DNA of 64,000 nucleotides from Pictodentalium vernedei (Eukaryota; Mollusca; Scaphopoda; Dentaliida; Dentaliidae). Made by a program: the position numbers and the translations under genes. This document shows, piece after piece, positions 55,004 through 64,000 of the stretch (positions are counted from its first letter, which is position 1; the number at the start of each line of letters is the position of its first letter). The notes below the pieces were generated by a model, which had not been told where the DNA came from, searched no databases, and saw only the letters and a program-made list of their open reading frames with translations. Where the stretch lies: NCBI GenBank assembly GCA_031216915.1, contig CM062296.1, positions 664,021,838 through 664,085,837 of the forward strand. Reading direction: 5' to 3'.

Positions 55004-55896
55004 GTTTGGCCCTTCATCAGTCAGCATCTGACTGATCTTTGTGCTTGTAAATCTCAGTTTAAATGATGCCAGACACATAAATATTAGAGAAATGGTGATT
55101 CTAAGGAGGATATAGAAGGAGGAGAGGAAAAATGAGTGACAGAAAATAATCAGGGCTGTAACTTAAATTTTTTTAATGAAATTATGTTAAGTTACCTATT
55201 TTCGAGGCAAGAGCCTGTTGTTGTCATTCTTGTTATCAAGTTACACTGCTTGTTCAGTGTTTTCCTCTCTCCCTTTCCTTTAAGTCCCCCCCTAGCTATT
55301 CTCCCATGCTTTTGGCATATTTTCTGTAATATTATTACTAAAATTTCTTGGGAGTTTTAGCTGGATAACAGAATGAATTCTGTTCTTTTCCCCATGTTTT
55401 TGTCTTCACCTATGGGTTGTTAGGCGTAGTGTTCTGCATCTACCATCTGATGTTCTGCAGTTTCTTCCCTGGAAGTCTCTGTTTTGCATCAGATAGTGTA
55501 TTATTGGTAACTGATTTCGGGCCAGGGTCATCAGTGCCTGGAGTCTTGTTTCTGGTGTTTTTACACTTCTTGTTTACATTGACAACAGCCCTCTGTGTGA
55601 GGGGGGATTTCTTGAAAATAATATCTTGATGTTAGTTTAATCATTTCTAGATACATTATTATTGTTCGTAAGTGTTGCATTAATTTTTTAAAATATTTTT
55701 AAAATTTTTGCCCACACTTAGGCTTGGGATCCATTGGGGCTCAACGTTACTTTTCAGAAACTTGGGCTTTTCTGAAAAAATATTTTTTCAAAATTTTTTG
55801 ATTTCAATTATTTTTTCTATGTTAATGGATCATGTTATTATGTATTTTGATTGTCAGGGGTTGGTGCGAGTACTAGGGCTTTGTTTTCCTTTCACA

Positions 55897-58818
55897 TTGA
55901 AAGGATATTGTTCAATTGTAATAGAGGAAATCTTCCTCTGACTTTCATAATCATTGTATAAATGTAGTCAGTGTACTCTCACTAACTCCTGTTCCATATG
56001 TGTTAATTTCGATGACAACATGGGAAGCATGTGTCACGGTATGTTAGTGGGGAAATGGCCATTCCGGTCCTTTCCCCGCAGGGTCACTCTAGTTTATCAA
56101 TCTCTATTTCAGACGATCAAGAACAGGGTGATGTATCCGTGATGTCTTCCAAAAGTGTGCCTCCGTCGTCACAATTAATGAAGAGCTAGCGGAAAAGTGC
56201 TCATGAAAATACGTCAATTGCCTAAGAGGTCCCTAGTAGGATCGACGGCCTTTGACGTCCGCTAGCTCACCCGGTGTAGCATCCATTCATCGAATGGTTC
56301 GGCAGCCGGGTTCGTCCGTTGTGGTCCAGAAGGAGTTTTGGGTGATGCGAGCACTATAAATCAACCAAATGCACACCCAGTGACGGCGGATTAGAGGAGA
56401 GAACGGAGGAAGCCTTTTAGTCTGGTTCCTAGCTTGTCCAGGTCCATCCGGACTGCGAGCGAGAGAGGCCCCTCTCTCGTACAACAACATCTGGCCCCAG
56501 ATGTTGTGGTACAAAATGTTTCGCATTCGGAGCATACGTCCGCTGCTCGGGACGCTCCGTTAGATAGACAGCCCAGAGAGACTGTCAATAAGGCTTCCTC
56601 ATCCTCATGGTAGCGCACACGACCACTCTTGGCTACGTGACCTCGGATATCCAGTCAACTTCGAAATCAGAGAATCCTCGGCGACCAGGTCACGCCATCC
56701 GATAGCCAGGGACACGAGGCCTGGAGACTCCGGACATTCGCATAAGAAAGTATGCGGGAGTCAACGTACATGGAGCTTCCAGCGGCAAAGCATCGTAAGA
56801 CCGCTACTGCACAGGCCTCGGTGACGGACGTGCTATCCCAAATAGCACAACTTATCTCAGCAACGACAGAATCTCTGTCGCATCATGTAATATCAGAAGC
56901 ACGGACGTCTGAAAATTTCATACGGTCCGACGGGATGCCGAAAGGGATTCGGAGGATTTCGAGCTTTCCCTTTCGGAACAACATAAGCTACTGTATATGT
57001 CATCCGACTTCATCTTCTAGAGGTTCTTTGTCGGACCAGAATGCTGCGATGCCGGATAAGAAACTGATAGCGTCGGTGGACACAGAAATTTGTGGTTCGG
57101 TTCAGGGACATCGTCCCTCAGTTCCGACACAGTCCAATAATGTCTCAGAAACTTTCGATTTATTGAACGACGCTATATATATTTTTTATATGCCTGCTAT
57201 TTACAAGCATGTCTGGTTTCTTGTTCGCAATATTACTGAGATGTCTTTCAAAAGTGTGCCTCTGTCGTCATAGTTAATGAATTGCTAGCGGCAATTAGTG
57301 CTCATGGAATACGTCAATCGCCTAAGAGGTCCCTAGTAGGATCGACGGAGTTGACATTCGCTAGCTCACCCGGTATAGCGTCCATTCATCGAATGGTTCG
57401 GCAGTCGGGTTCGTCCGTTGCGGTCTAGGAAGGAGATTTGGGTGATGCGAGCACTATAATAGACTTTAGTACACACCCAGTGACGACGGATTAGAGGAGA
57501 GATCGGAGGAAGCCTGTTAGTCCGCTTCCTAGCTCGTCCAGGTCCATCCGGGCGGCGAGCGAGAGAGGTCCCTCTCTCGTACAACAACATATGGGACCGG
57601 ATGTTGTGGTGCAGACATTTCGCATTCAGAACATATGTCCGCCGCTCGGGATGCTCCGTTATATAGACAGTCCGAGTGACTGTCGATAATGCTTCCTCAT
57701 CCTCTCAGCAGCACACACGACCGCACATTGGCTACGTGACCTTGAGTATCCGGCCAGCTTCGTCATTCAGTGATTCCATGGCGAACAGGTCACGCCATCC
57801 GGTAGCCAAGGGACACGAGGCCTGTACACTCCGGTCGCTCGCATATTAGAAGTATGCACGGGGTAACGAACACGGAGCTTCCAGCGGCAAGGCATCGTAA
57901 GACCGCTTCTCCACAGGCCTCAGTGACGGACGTGCTATCCAAAATAGCACAGCTTATCGCAGCATCCCAGCAAACGATAGATTGTTGGTCGGATCAGGAA
58001 TAATCCGACGGCACTGGGTCGGTGCGGTCCGCTGTTGCATCAGGTACGGACGACCGAACACTTCATAGGGTCTGACAGGATGGCGAAAGGGATTCGGACG
58101 ATTTTGAGCTTTCCCTTTCGGAACAACAGAAGCTGCCATACATTTCTTCCGGCATTATCTTCCAGAGGTTGTTCCGTCGGACTACTTTGCTGCGATGCTG
58201 GATAAGAGACTAATAGCGTCATTGGACACGGAGTTTTGGATCGGTTCAGGGACATTGTCCCTGAGTTGCCGACGCAGTCCAATAATGTCATTAGAACATT
58301 CGAATTATTGAACGACGCTATATATAAGCTTGCTACCAAACATGCTAGTCTAGTTTCTTGTCCGCAATGCTCTATTCTGCCTTTCATCAATTCTAGAAAA
58401 ATAAATTTTTATTGGCAGAACTGGGCATACCGAGAGTTCCTATGCGTCTAAGACGACGAGGCTGAACACTGGGAATTATCTTTTTCGCTGTCTATGTCAA
58501 TTCCAACCACGACGTTGGAAACGACAATGATGTCTAATAGACTTAACTTAGACGCTTTATCATACGTAGACCACCTTACTGAGGCGTTATCATTACGTCT
58601 TCAAGAGAAAGAATTCCAGGATATGATCCTCAATGAGATTTCTTTCAGGGGCAGTAGTTTTCCACGTATAACTCCGCCCTTCAGTGGCAAGCTGGAGTTG
58701 GTTAGACGTGACGCAGCCCTAGCTACATCCACGCGCGTGGATAGTAAGGTGAAGAACTCTCTAAGAGTCGCTTCGGTCTCGGAGAAGCTTCTCTTCGACG
58801 GCAACCTTTCAGCAATCT
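55897..58818 (+). pseudogene. Duplicated gag-like pseudogene of copy 7
   Basis: The start is TTG (CACATTGAAAGG), as in copy 2. The central segment occurs twice (GTGTGCC markers at 56155 and 57254, 1099 bp apart). After the second unit it continues through DALSYVDHLTEALSLRL and KVKNSLRVAS..LLFDG to the deletion junction at about 58818. All frames are broken. Confidence 0.85.
56155..58352 (+). repeat. Tandem duplication of ~1.1 kb within gag of copy 7
   Basis: Units correspond one-to-one with those of copy 2. The first unit keeps the CAACATCTGG/CCAGATGTTG hairpin (56485-56506). The second has a partly disrupted stem (CAACATATGG..CCGGATGTTG), as the second unit of copy 2 also does (CAACATAGGG..). 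Confidence 0.87.
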
Positions 58819-60748
58819 TTGAATTGCTTGATATACACGTTCTCTTGTCAATCAAGTATAACAAGAGATTCAGACGTGGGCAAACATTCGGTGGTTGACT
58901 CAGAGAGTTCCACTGTAGTTGCCGGATCCGAATTTTTCGATTATGACGGATGCCAGTCAAACAGGTTGGGACACAATTTTGATCCCAACGGATTCGAAGT
59001 GCCAGGGTCTTTGGGTTCCACAGTTTTTAGGCAAGCACTTGACTTCCAAGAAATGATATTATTTTGGCTTGCACTACCGTCATTGGATGAACATTATTCA
59101 GAAATGCATGTCCAAATCCTGTCCAATAATACGACAGTAGTTGCGTATATCCGGAACCAGGGAGGCACTCATTCGGTTCCGTTATTGATTTTAACGGAAA
59201 GAATCCTTCTGTTTGTTATAGAACACCAAGTTCTGTTTCGGTCCGTCATATTCTGGGTCGTCGGATCGTATTAGCAGACTCCCTTTCACGTAAGGGTCGT
59301 TTGTTGCCGTCAGAATGGACTCTCAACAAACAGGTATTCAATAAGATTTGCTACCAATGGGAGTGCCCAGTGATAATTTATTTGCGACACAACTCTCCAA
59401 TCAATTGCAGACGTATGTGTCACCGTGTCCGGATCCCCGAGCATATGTAGTTAATGCTCTATCGATCTAATAGGACGGGATGATAGGATATGCGTATCCT
59501 TCAGCGCTGTTGATTCAGCAAGTATTGCTGGGATTATACATTCACAATACAGTTCTGTTGGTAGCATCTCTGTCTCCACAGAGATGGTGGATAAATTTAC
59601 TTAGATGTCTACTGTGGGACTTACCGCGGAAACTTCCTCCACGAGAGGATCTTTTTTCGCTGGGGAAATCGTGTCAACTTCATCACAACCCGCAAGGTCT
59701 CAACCTTCACGTATTCCATTGTGCGGTCCTTCTTGCATGGCAAGCATTGTACAGGACGAGCAGTGGACGCGATTTCTAACTGTAGGAGGACCTCCTCTTC
59801 GCTATACTATGCGGCTAAAGTGGAGGGTCTTCCGTCGTTGGTGTAGGGATCTTTATGTTGATATTTTTGATCCCTCCATACCAGACATTGCAAACTTTCT
59901 AGTATACTTGTTTGACGAGATCAACTGCAGGCAGTTACTTTTAAAGGTTATAGGTCTATGTTATCTGATACCTATGCACACCATGATAGTTTACAATTGA
60001 GCCTAATGTCTCTTTATCTAAGTTAGTTTGAAACTTTTCGATAATAGACCTAGAATCCTTAGATTAATTCCTATACGGAATTTACCTTGGGTTCTTATTA
60101 ACTAAAGCAACCATTTGAACCTCTTGAGACAGTAGTTTCAAATTCTGGCCTTTTAAGGCAGCAATTCTCTTAGTCTTCCTCTTCTGCTGAAGAGTCAGTG
60201 AGCTTCATGCACTATCGGTGGACGATTCTCACTTTCGTAGTATCGGAAACTCTATTACCTTTACTACTAATGTTGTTTTTTTGGTTAAGAATCAGGCTCC
60301 TAATAAATATCCGGAACCTATTGTTTTTAAGGTCCTTCCGTCTTCGAATGGGCATAGGCCTTTACTTTGTCTGGATAGACCTTTATGTATTTATTAACAG
60401 ATCTCAGTTTATCAGTAAGGGCGTAAAGCTTCTTCTGGCTCTGATGCCTAATAGAAAGGTCATTACGGTCCATTCTATTACTAAATGCATTCAATTAACT
60501 ATCGGTACTGCTTAGGATAATCTATCCTTAACTCAGCAGTCTGTGCTTAAGATTTCGGCTCATGAAGTAAGAGCTCTTCTACATCTTGGGCTTACGTAAA
60601 TAGTGTTGCTATTATAGATTTAAAGTAGGCTGCATATTGGTCTCAGCCATCCACATTCACAAATTTTTATCTCAGAAATATCGAGTCCATTTCTGGAGGC
60701 CTGCATTATTTAGGTCCATTATCGGCTGCTCAGAATGTCGATCACTTA
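58819..60748 (+). pseudogene. RNase H-methyltransferase-recombinase relic of copy 7
   Basis: Begins GAATTGCTTGATATACACG directly after the gag LLFDG region, the same junction as copy 2. RNase H (TATGACGGATGCCAGTC near 58943), VVAYIRNQGGTHSVPL (59130-59180), the methyltransferase-like part and the recombinase follow to about 60748, with many indels and stops. Confidence 0.85.
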
Positions 60749-61339
60749 ACATTTGCAACTGTAGCTATGTAGGCTTTATGTTCTGGCAGTGACTCCGTCC
60801 TGCTGCCCTCTTCGCTCTGGGCTATTTGACCCAGGGCAAGAAAAAGGGGGGCGGGGGGGAGGGTGTTCCCTTGGGTCACCTGTTTTATTATGAAAACAAG
60901 GGGATACCTCCTCCGGAGTCAGTAATTCTGAGCTGTTACTGGGATGGTTTTTTAAGTGAAAAGTTATGTTTTAAAATTCATTCATGTCATAGTTTTAAAG
61001 TATAGCATTTTAATATGTCACGTGTCAAACGGGCGTTATTATACTATCCTCTGACACTTTTAAAAGAGTATAAAGAGTCTCAATTCTCTGGACTAACTTT
61101 ATTTATTGGCTTACTTTAAAAATAATTAGTATAAGAATTATACTGGATATTAATAGAGAATATGGATGTTATGATGCTCAATTATAGAAGGTATTGTGTC
61201 TTTCTAATTTATCATAAATAAGAAAGATACATGTGAAGCCTAATTCTCCTTTTCTCCTCCAGGAGATGACTCTGTTTTATATAGTTGAGCTTATTGGATT
61301 TTCCTCTATGTCCTGGGCCCTCCAGCCTTTTTACTATTC
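60749..61339 (+). other. 3' region of copy 7 with G-rich tract
   Basis: GGGCTATTTGACCCAGGGC followed by a G-rich tract at 60846-60863. Non-coding; aligns with copy 2. Confidence 0.72.
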
Positions 61340-61427
61340 AGCTATGTCTGGGTCATTGGTACAGTATAAAAATGTTAAAAAATTTATAGTAATTTATATA
61401 TTTTTTATACTTACCAATGACCCAGAC
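61340..61427 (+). repeat. ICR of DIRS copy 7
   Basis: Complement of the left outer end joined to the complement of the right outer end. Confidence 0.85.
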
Positions 61428-61502
61428 GGGGATGGCCCTCCCAGGAGTTGGGAACTCTTACCTCCCCGCTGAGTACATAGCGCTTACCAGGCACTGGTTA
61501 TA

Positions 61503-61729
61503 AGAATGATTAATGGCGCCAATTTCAGAACGTCCTTGACACTGCGCATGCGCAGTAGAGGTGAAGTGTGGAGGGCCATTCAGGACATGTTTTCTTTGGT
61601 TTTAGATGCAAATTTTAGGGATTGGGGGGCAAAATTTGTGTTTGGCCCTATATTTTAAGAGTTAGCACCAGCTATGTCTGGGTCATTGGTAAGTATAAAA
61701 AATATATAAATTACTATAAATTTTTTAAC
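61503..61729 (+). repeat. Right ITR of DIRS copy 7
   Basis: Inverted relative to 54800-55003. ACTGCGCATGCGCAGT is intact here. Confidence 0.85.
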
Positions 61730-61863
61730 TTTCTGGACTTTTTTTGGAAACGCTTCAACAGAATGATTTCATTTTTGGTAACCTACTATAGAACAATGAC
61801 TTACAGATCAAGTTTCACTTGTACTCTGTCCATCCATCAGTCTGTTAGTCACACTTTAGTTTT
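61730..61863. other. Unassigned spacer between copies 7 and 8
   Basis: 134 bp with no match recognised in the window. It contains CTGTCCATCCATCAGTCTGT, a phrase common in low-complexity mollusc repeats. Confidence 0.4.
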
Positions 61864-62158
61864 CCAGACGGGGATGGCCCTCCCAGGAGTTGGGAACTCA
61901 TACCTTCCCGCTGAGGACATAGCGCTTACCAGGCACTGATGGTAAGAATGTTTAATGGCGCCAATTTCGGGACGTCCTTGACACTGCGGATGCGCAGTAG
62001 AGGTGAAGTATGGAGGGCCATTCAGGACATGTTTTCTTTGGTTTTAGATGCAAATTTTGGGGATTGGGGGGCAAAATTTGTGTTTGGCCCTATATTTTTA
62101 AGAGTTAGCACCAGCTATGTCTGGGTCATTGGTAAGTATAAAAAATATATAATTTTAA
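61864..62158 (+). mobile_element. DIRS copy 8: isolated right end (family I)
   Basis: Starts at CCAGACGGGGATGGCC, i.e. just after the ICR position, and includes a complete right ITR with ACTGCGGATGCGCAGT, ending in a shortened outer end (AAATATATAATTTTAA). No left part is present next to it. Confidence 0.8.
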
Positions 62159-62311
62159 GTTTTTGAGACAAAAAATGAAAAAAATTAGTTATTCAAGAAT
62201 TTTTTTTACAAGTGTCGTCTGCTTTTCATGTTAGGTAAAGGGTTAAAGGCTTCATATGCTGTGGATATGCTTCATATTATCTTTGAAGTGATACTATTTA
62301 GTGTGTATGGA
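62159..62311. other. Spacer carrying the displaced palindrome arm
   Basis: GTTTTTGAGACAAAAAATG at 62159 is the exact complement of the sequence ending at 36924. The rest is unassigned. Confidence 0.5.
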
Positions 62312-62378
62312 TTTGCCTTGTTATAATTTATGGGAGAGTGCCTTTTGGCTCTCTCCCACAAATTGAAACAAGGCAAAG
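62312..62378. repeat. 67-bp palindrome near the splice acceptor
   Basis: Arms of 31 bp (TTTGCCTTGTTATAATTTAT.. facing ..ACAAATTGAAACAAGGCAAA) with about five mismatches around a TTTT loop. It lies 80 bp upstream of the second host exon. Confidence 0.75.
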
Positions 62379-62458
62379 ATATGTGAAAACATTTTGATCA
62401 ACAAAAATAATTTAGCTCTGTACCAGTTGATAATGAGTGTATAATGATTTTTTTTCAG

Positions 62459-62529
62459 AAGACCTTGAAGAGGAAGATGAAGAAAGTGATTTATTTAATT
62501 ATCTTGATTTTGAAGAAGAAGATTTTGAT
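62459..62529 (+). CDS. Internal exon of the same unidentified host gene
   Basis: Preceded by a T-run and CAG, and followed by GTGAGT, a consensus donor. The 71-bp exon starts with AA, completing GAA with the G of the exon ending at 6574, and then reads DLEEEDEESDLFNYLDF followed by EEEDFD, ending on a codon boundary. The strong acidic character continues that of the first exon (..KEEYSDVE). I do not recognise the protein. Such acidic tracts are common in nuclear and ER proteins, so no function is claimed. Confidence 0.6.
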
Positions 62530-62603
62530 GTGAGTAACGTAACTCTGAAGGCAAAATACCAAAATCTACCAGTTACCTCCATTTTGGCATGTCATATAAA
62601 TAT

Positions 62604-63020
62604 ATAAGGCGTAAAAAAGTTATAAATCTGTTTTTCAGGCCCTCCAACATGGTCCTTTTGGCTGCCACATGCTCTTTTTTTATAACCAATGCAAACTTAA
62701 AAAAAAATGAAAATTAAATGGTTTATGCCTGATATTTTACCCAAGTTGATAAAATTCATAAATTTGTCCCTTGAGTGCAACAAGGCTTTACAATGCTTTA
62801 GCATTGCAAAGCCTTCTTGCATGAGAGGGACGAAATACACACCACCCATGCTATTCTGTAGATTATGAGGCCTAAACATAAAACAAACCAAGAACATGAT
62901 CTTTTGATGGCAAAGAAATAATTGCAAAAACAAAAAATAAAATAAAAAAAACACCCACCCACATGCAATTTTACAAAAAAATGGCCTGAGAAACAGAAGA
63001 TCTACTTTGTGGGACCTAAA
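62604..63020. mobile_element. MITE-like element, copy b
   Basis: Same structure as 6730-7117: ATAAGGCGTAAAAAAGT start, complementary end ..GAAACAGAAGATCTACTTTG, and a central hairpin (GCAACAAGGCTTTACAATGC facing GCATTGCAAAGCCTTCTTGC). It starts 75 bp downstream of the host exon. Confidence 0.75.
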
Positions 63021-63067
63021 ATCTATGTTTTAGCATAAGTAAGAATATTGGACATCAGACTGAAAGG

Positions 63068-63367
63068 TCATACGTCCATCCTGACCCATATCGTCTATGC
63101 TGTGTCCTTGGGCAAGACACTTAACAACTTTTGCCCTAGTGGGAGCATGGTGGGACACTGTACTAAGACGTATAGCACAGTAATGGTACATATGCCTTCA
63201 ACTGGTGCTAACCTGGCTTGTGCTAAATTAGTAAGTTAGGAAGTCCAACAGCTACTCACCACTAGTTGGTAGTTCTTTCCTTATATTCTTGCTCCCTTTA
63301 CTCATAAAACTCTGACAGGATATGTTCTAGTCTGTTAAACATGTCATTAAACACCAACAAAAACATA
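63068..63367 (+). mobile_element. SINE-like repeat, copy b
   Basis: Contains TCCTTGGGCAAGACACTTAAC, a phrase found in many metazoan SINE-type repeats, then the block shared with 28085-28309 (TTCAACTGGTGCTAACC.., AGTCCAACAGCTACTCAC, GTCATTAAACACCAAC) and an A-rich end. No tRNA-like promoter was firmly recognised. Confidence 0.55.
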
Positions 63368-63453
63368 AACAATGATGCTTTGATGCCGATATCCTTCTGA
63401 GATGGGTTGTAGAAGAACACTCCAACATATCACATTCCACTAAAATTAATAAT

Positions 63454-63526
63454 ATTTTTATACTAGAACAAATGGCCCAGACTTAGCTGGTGCAAACTCA
63501 ATAATATCAAGGGCCAAACACAAATA
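63454..63526 (+). mobile_element. DIRS copy 9: isolated left end
   Basis: ATTTTTATACTAGAACAAATGGCCCAG.. through GGGCCAAACACAAATA, matching the first ~73 bp of the family II left ITR, then lost. It lies after the second host exon. Confidence 0.7.
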
Positions 63527-63527
63527 T

Positions 63528-63577
63528 CCTGTTAATTGAATAATTTTCATCAGTAAAATGGCTATTCAATTAACAGG
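63528..63577. repeat. Hairpin-forming inverted repeat
   Basis: CCTGTTAATTGAATA (63528-63542) and its exact complement (63563-63577) around a 20-base loop, placed directly after the DIRS left-end fragment. Confidence 0.7.
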
Positions 63578-64000
63578 GTTCCACTGTTATAAAAAAAAAA
63601 AAATCTGTCTTCTAACTCAATATGAAGATCATCCACAGAAAATTAAGTCCTAATTTCAGAACCTATGCTTTTCAATAGAGCACAAGTTTAGGCTTGTAGT
63701 ATTCAATGGGTTAGGTTTATCACAGCACTTACCCACAGTTGAATTTCTAGCTGTTACTTGGAGCTAGCTTATTCCATTGCCCGGTTGCATCTGGGAATAA
63801 AAACTAAAGCATATAAGCATATTATATGTAATTTAAGGAAATAACCCAACCGTTGTGGGAATATCAACCTTATGATAACACTGTGTTTGACAGTATATAA
63901 CCCTTCACCTAATGCATACGCCATTAAAATTTATTATTTTAAAAATTATATATTTTGCATTTTTTTTTTTAAATTTCAATAAAATTGTACCATGTGACCG
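63578..64000. other. Unassigned AT-rich sequence
   Basis: An A-run at about 63589-63602 and AT-rich DNA; nothing else recognised. Confidence 0.4.

Larger units (their letters stand above)
54800..61729 (+). mobile_element. DIRS copy 7 (family I), RT-less non-autonomous derivative
   Basis: 6930 bp from ATTTTTATACTG to TTTTTTAAC. It has the same internal gag duplication, gag start loss and RT deletion as copy 2, and so belongs to one non-autonomous subfamily. It begins directly at the right terminus of copy 5, without spacer. Confidence 0.9.
6575..62458 (+). other. Host intron of about 56 kb filled with nested transposons
   Basis: It is bounded by a GT donor at 6575 and a TTTTTTTTCAG acceptor ending at 62458, and it joins two exons in matching phase. 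Almost all its length is DIRS copies 2-8, other repeats and their remnants, with short unassigned spacers. All large DIRS copies inside it are in the same orientation as the gene. Further small exons in the spacers cannot be excluded by eye. Confidence 0.5.

Overview
The window is eukaryotic, from an invertebrate animal and probably a marine mollusc. The grounds are spliced acidic exons, intron-rich AT-biased DNA, SINE-, LINE- and MITE-type repeats, CAAGGTCA-rich repeats of a kind common in mollusc genomes, and a heavy load of DIRS-type retrotransposons. The species cannot be fixed from sequence alone. No operons, rRNA, tRNA or CRISPR arrays were seen.

About three quarters of the window is DIRS-like (tyrosine-recombinase) retrotransposon. 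I number nine copies. Copy 1 is on the minus strand, 1-5429, cut by the window edge. Copy 2 is 8279-15220, copy 3 16487-24859 and copy 4 29300-36889. Copy 5 is 36994-54799, split by copy 6 at 37950-45081. Copy 7 is 54800-61729, copy 8 is a right-end fragment at 61864-62158 and copy 9 a left-end fragment at 63454-63526. Two families are recognisable from their ends: family I (copies 2, 6, 7, 8; ends reading CAATGACCCAGAC) and family II (copies 1, 3, 4, 5; ends reading CAATGGCCCAGAC). Each full copy has the DIRS layout: left inverted terminal repeat (ITR), gag-like ORF with an N-terminal Cys cluster, reverse transcriptase/RNase H plus a methyltransferase-like region, a tyrosine recombinase in an overlapping frame, an internal complementary region (ICR) matching both outer ends, and the right ITR.

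Copy 6 is almost intact: the RT and recombinase frames are open and carry their catalytic residues, and gag has a single in-frame TGA at a CpG. Copies 2 and 7 form a non-autonomous lineage. Both have a ~1.1 kb tandem duplication inside gag, the same loss of the gag start codon and the same ~1.3 kb deletion that removes the whole RT core, so they must have been moved in trans by a relative of copy 6. Copies 1 and 4 share a non-DIRS segment in place of recombinase sequence.

The insertions sit mostly in one ~56 kb intron of a host gene on the plus strand, between an exon at 6485-6574 and one at 62459-62529. The two exons join in phase and encode a short acidic stretch. All six large intronic copies are in the sense orientation. 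Three interrupted targets (a 167-bp satellite, a LINE reading frame, and the 5' region of copy 5) show that DIRS insertion here made no target-site duplication and used T-runs. Other mobile DNA includes a 1.2 kb non-autonomous hAT element with 8-bp target duplication inside copy 5, a ~1.55 kb element with an internal ~140-bp minisatellite in the right ITR of copy 3, a broken L1-like LINE, a pair of related MITEs each just downstream of a host exon, two SINE-like repeats and several large hairpins.

I did not find a clearly new defence or metabolic system. The most interesting points are the trans-mobilised RT-less DIRS lineage, the ~2.9 kb overlapping coding frames, a gag hairpin with paired base changes, and NRF1/E2F-like palindromes in the ITRs.
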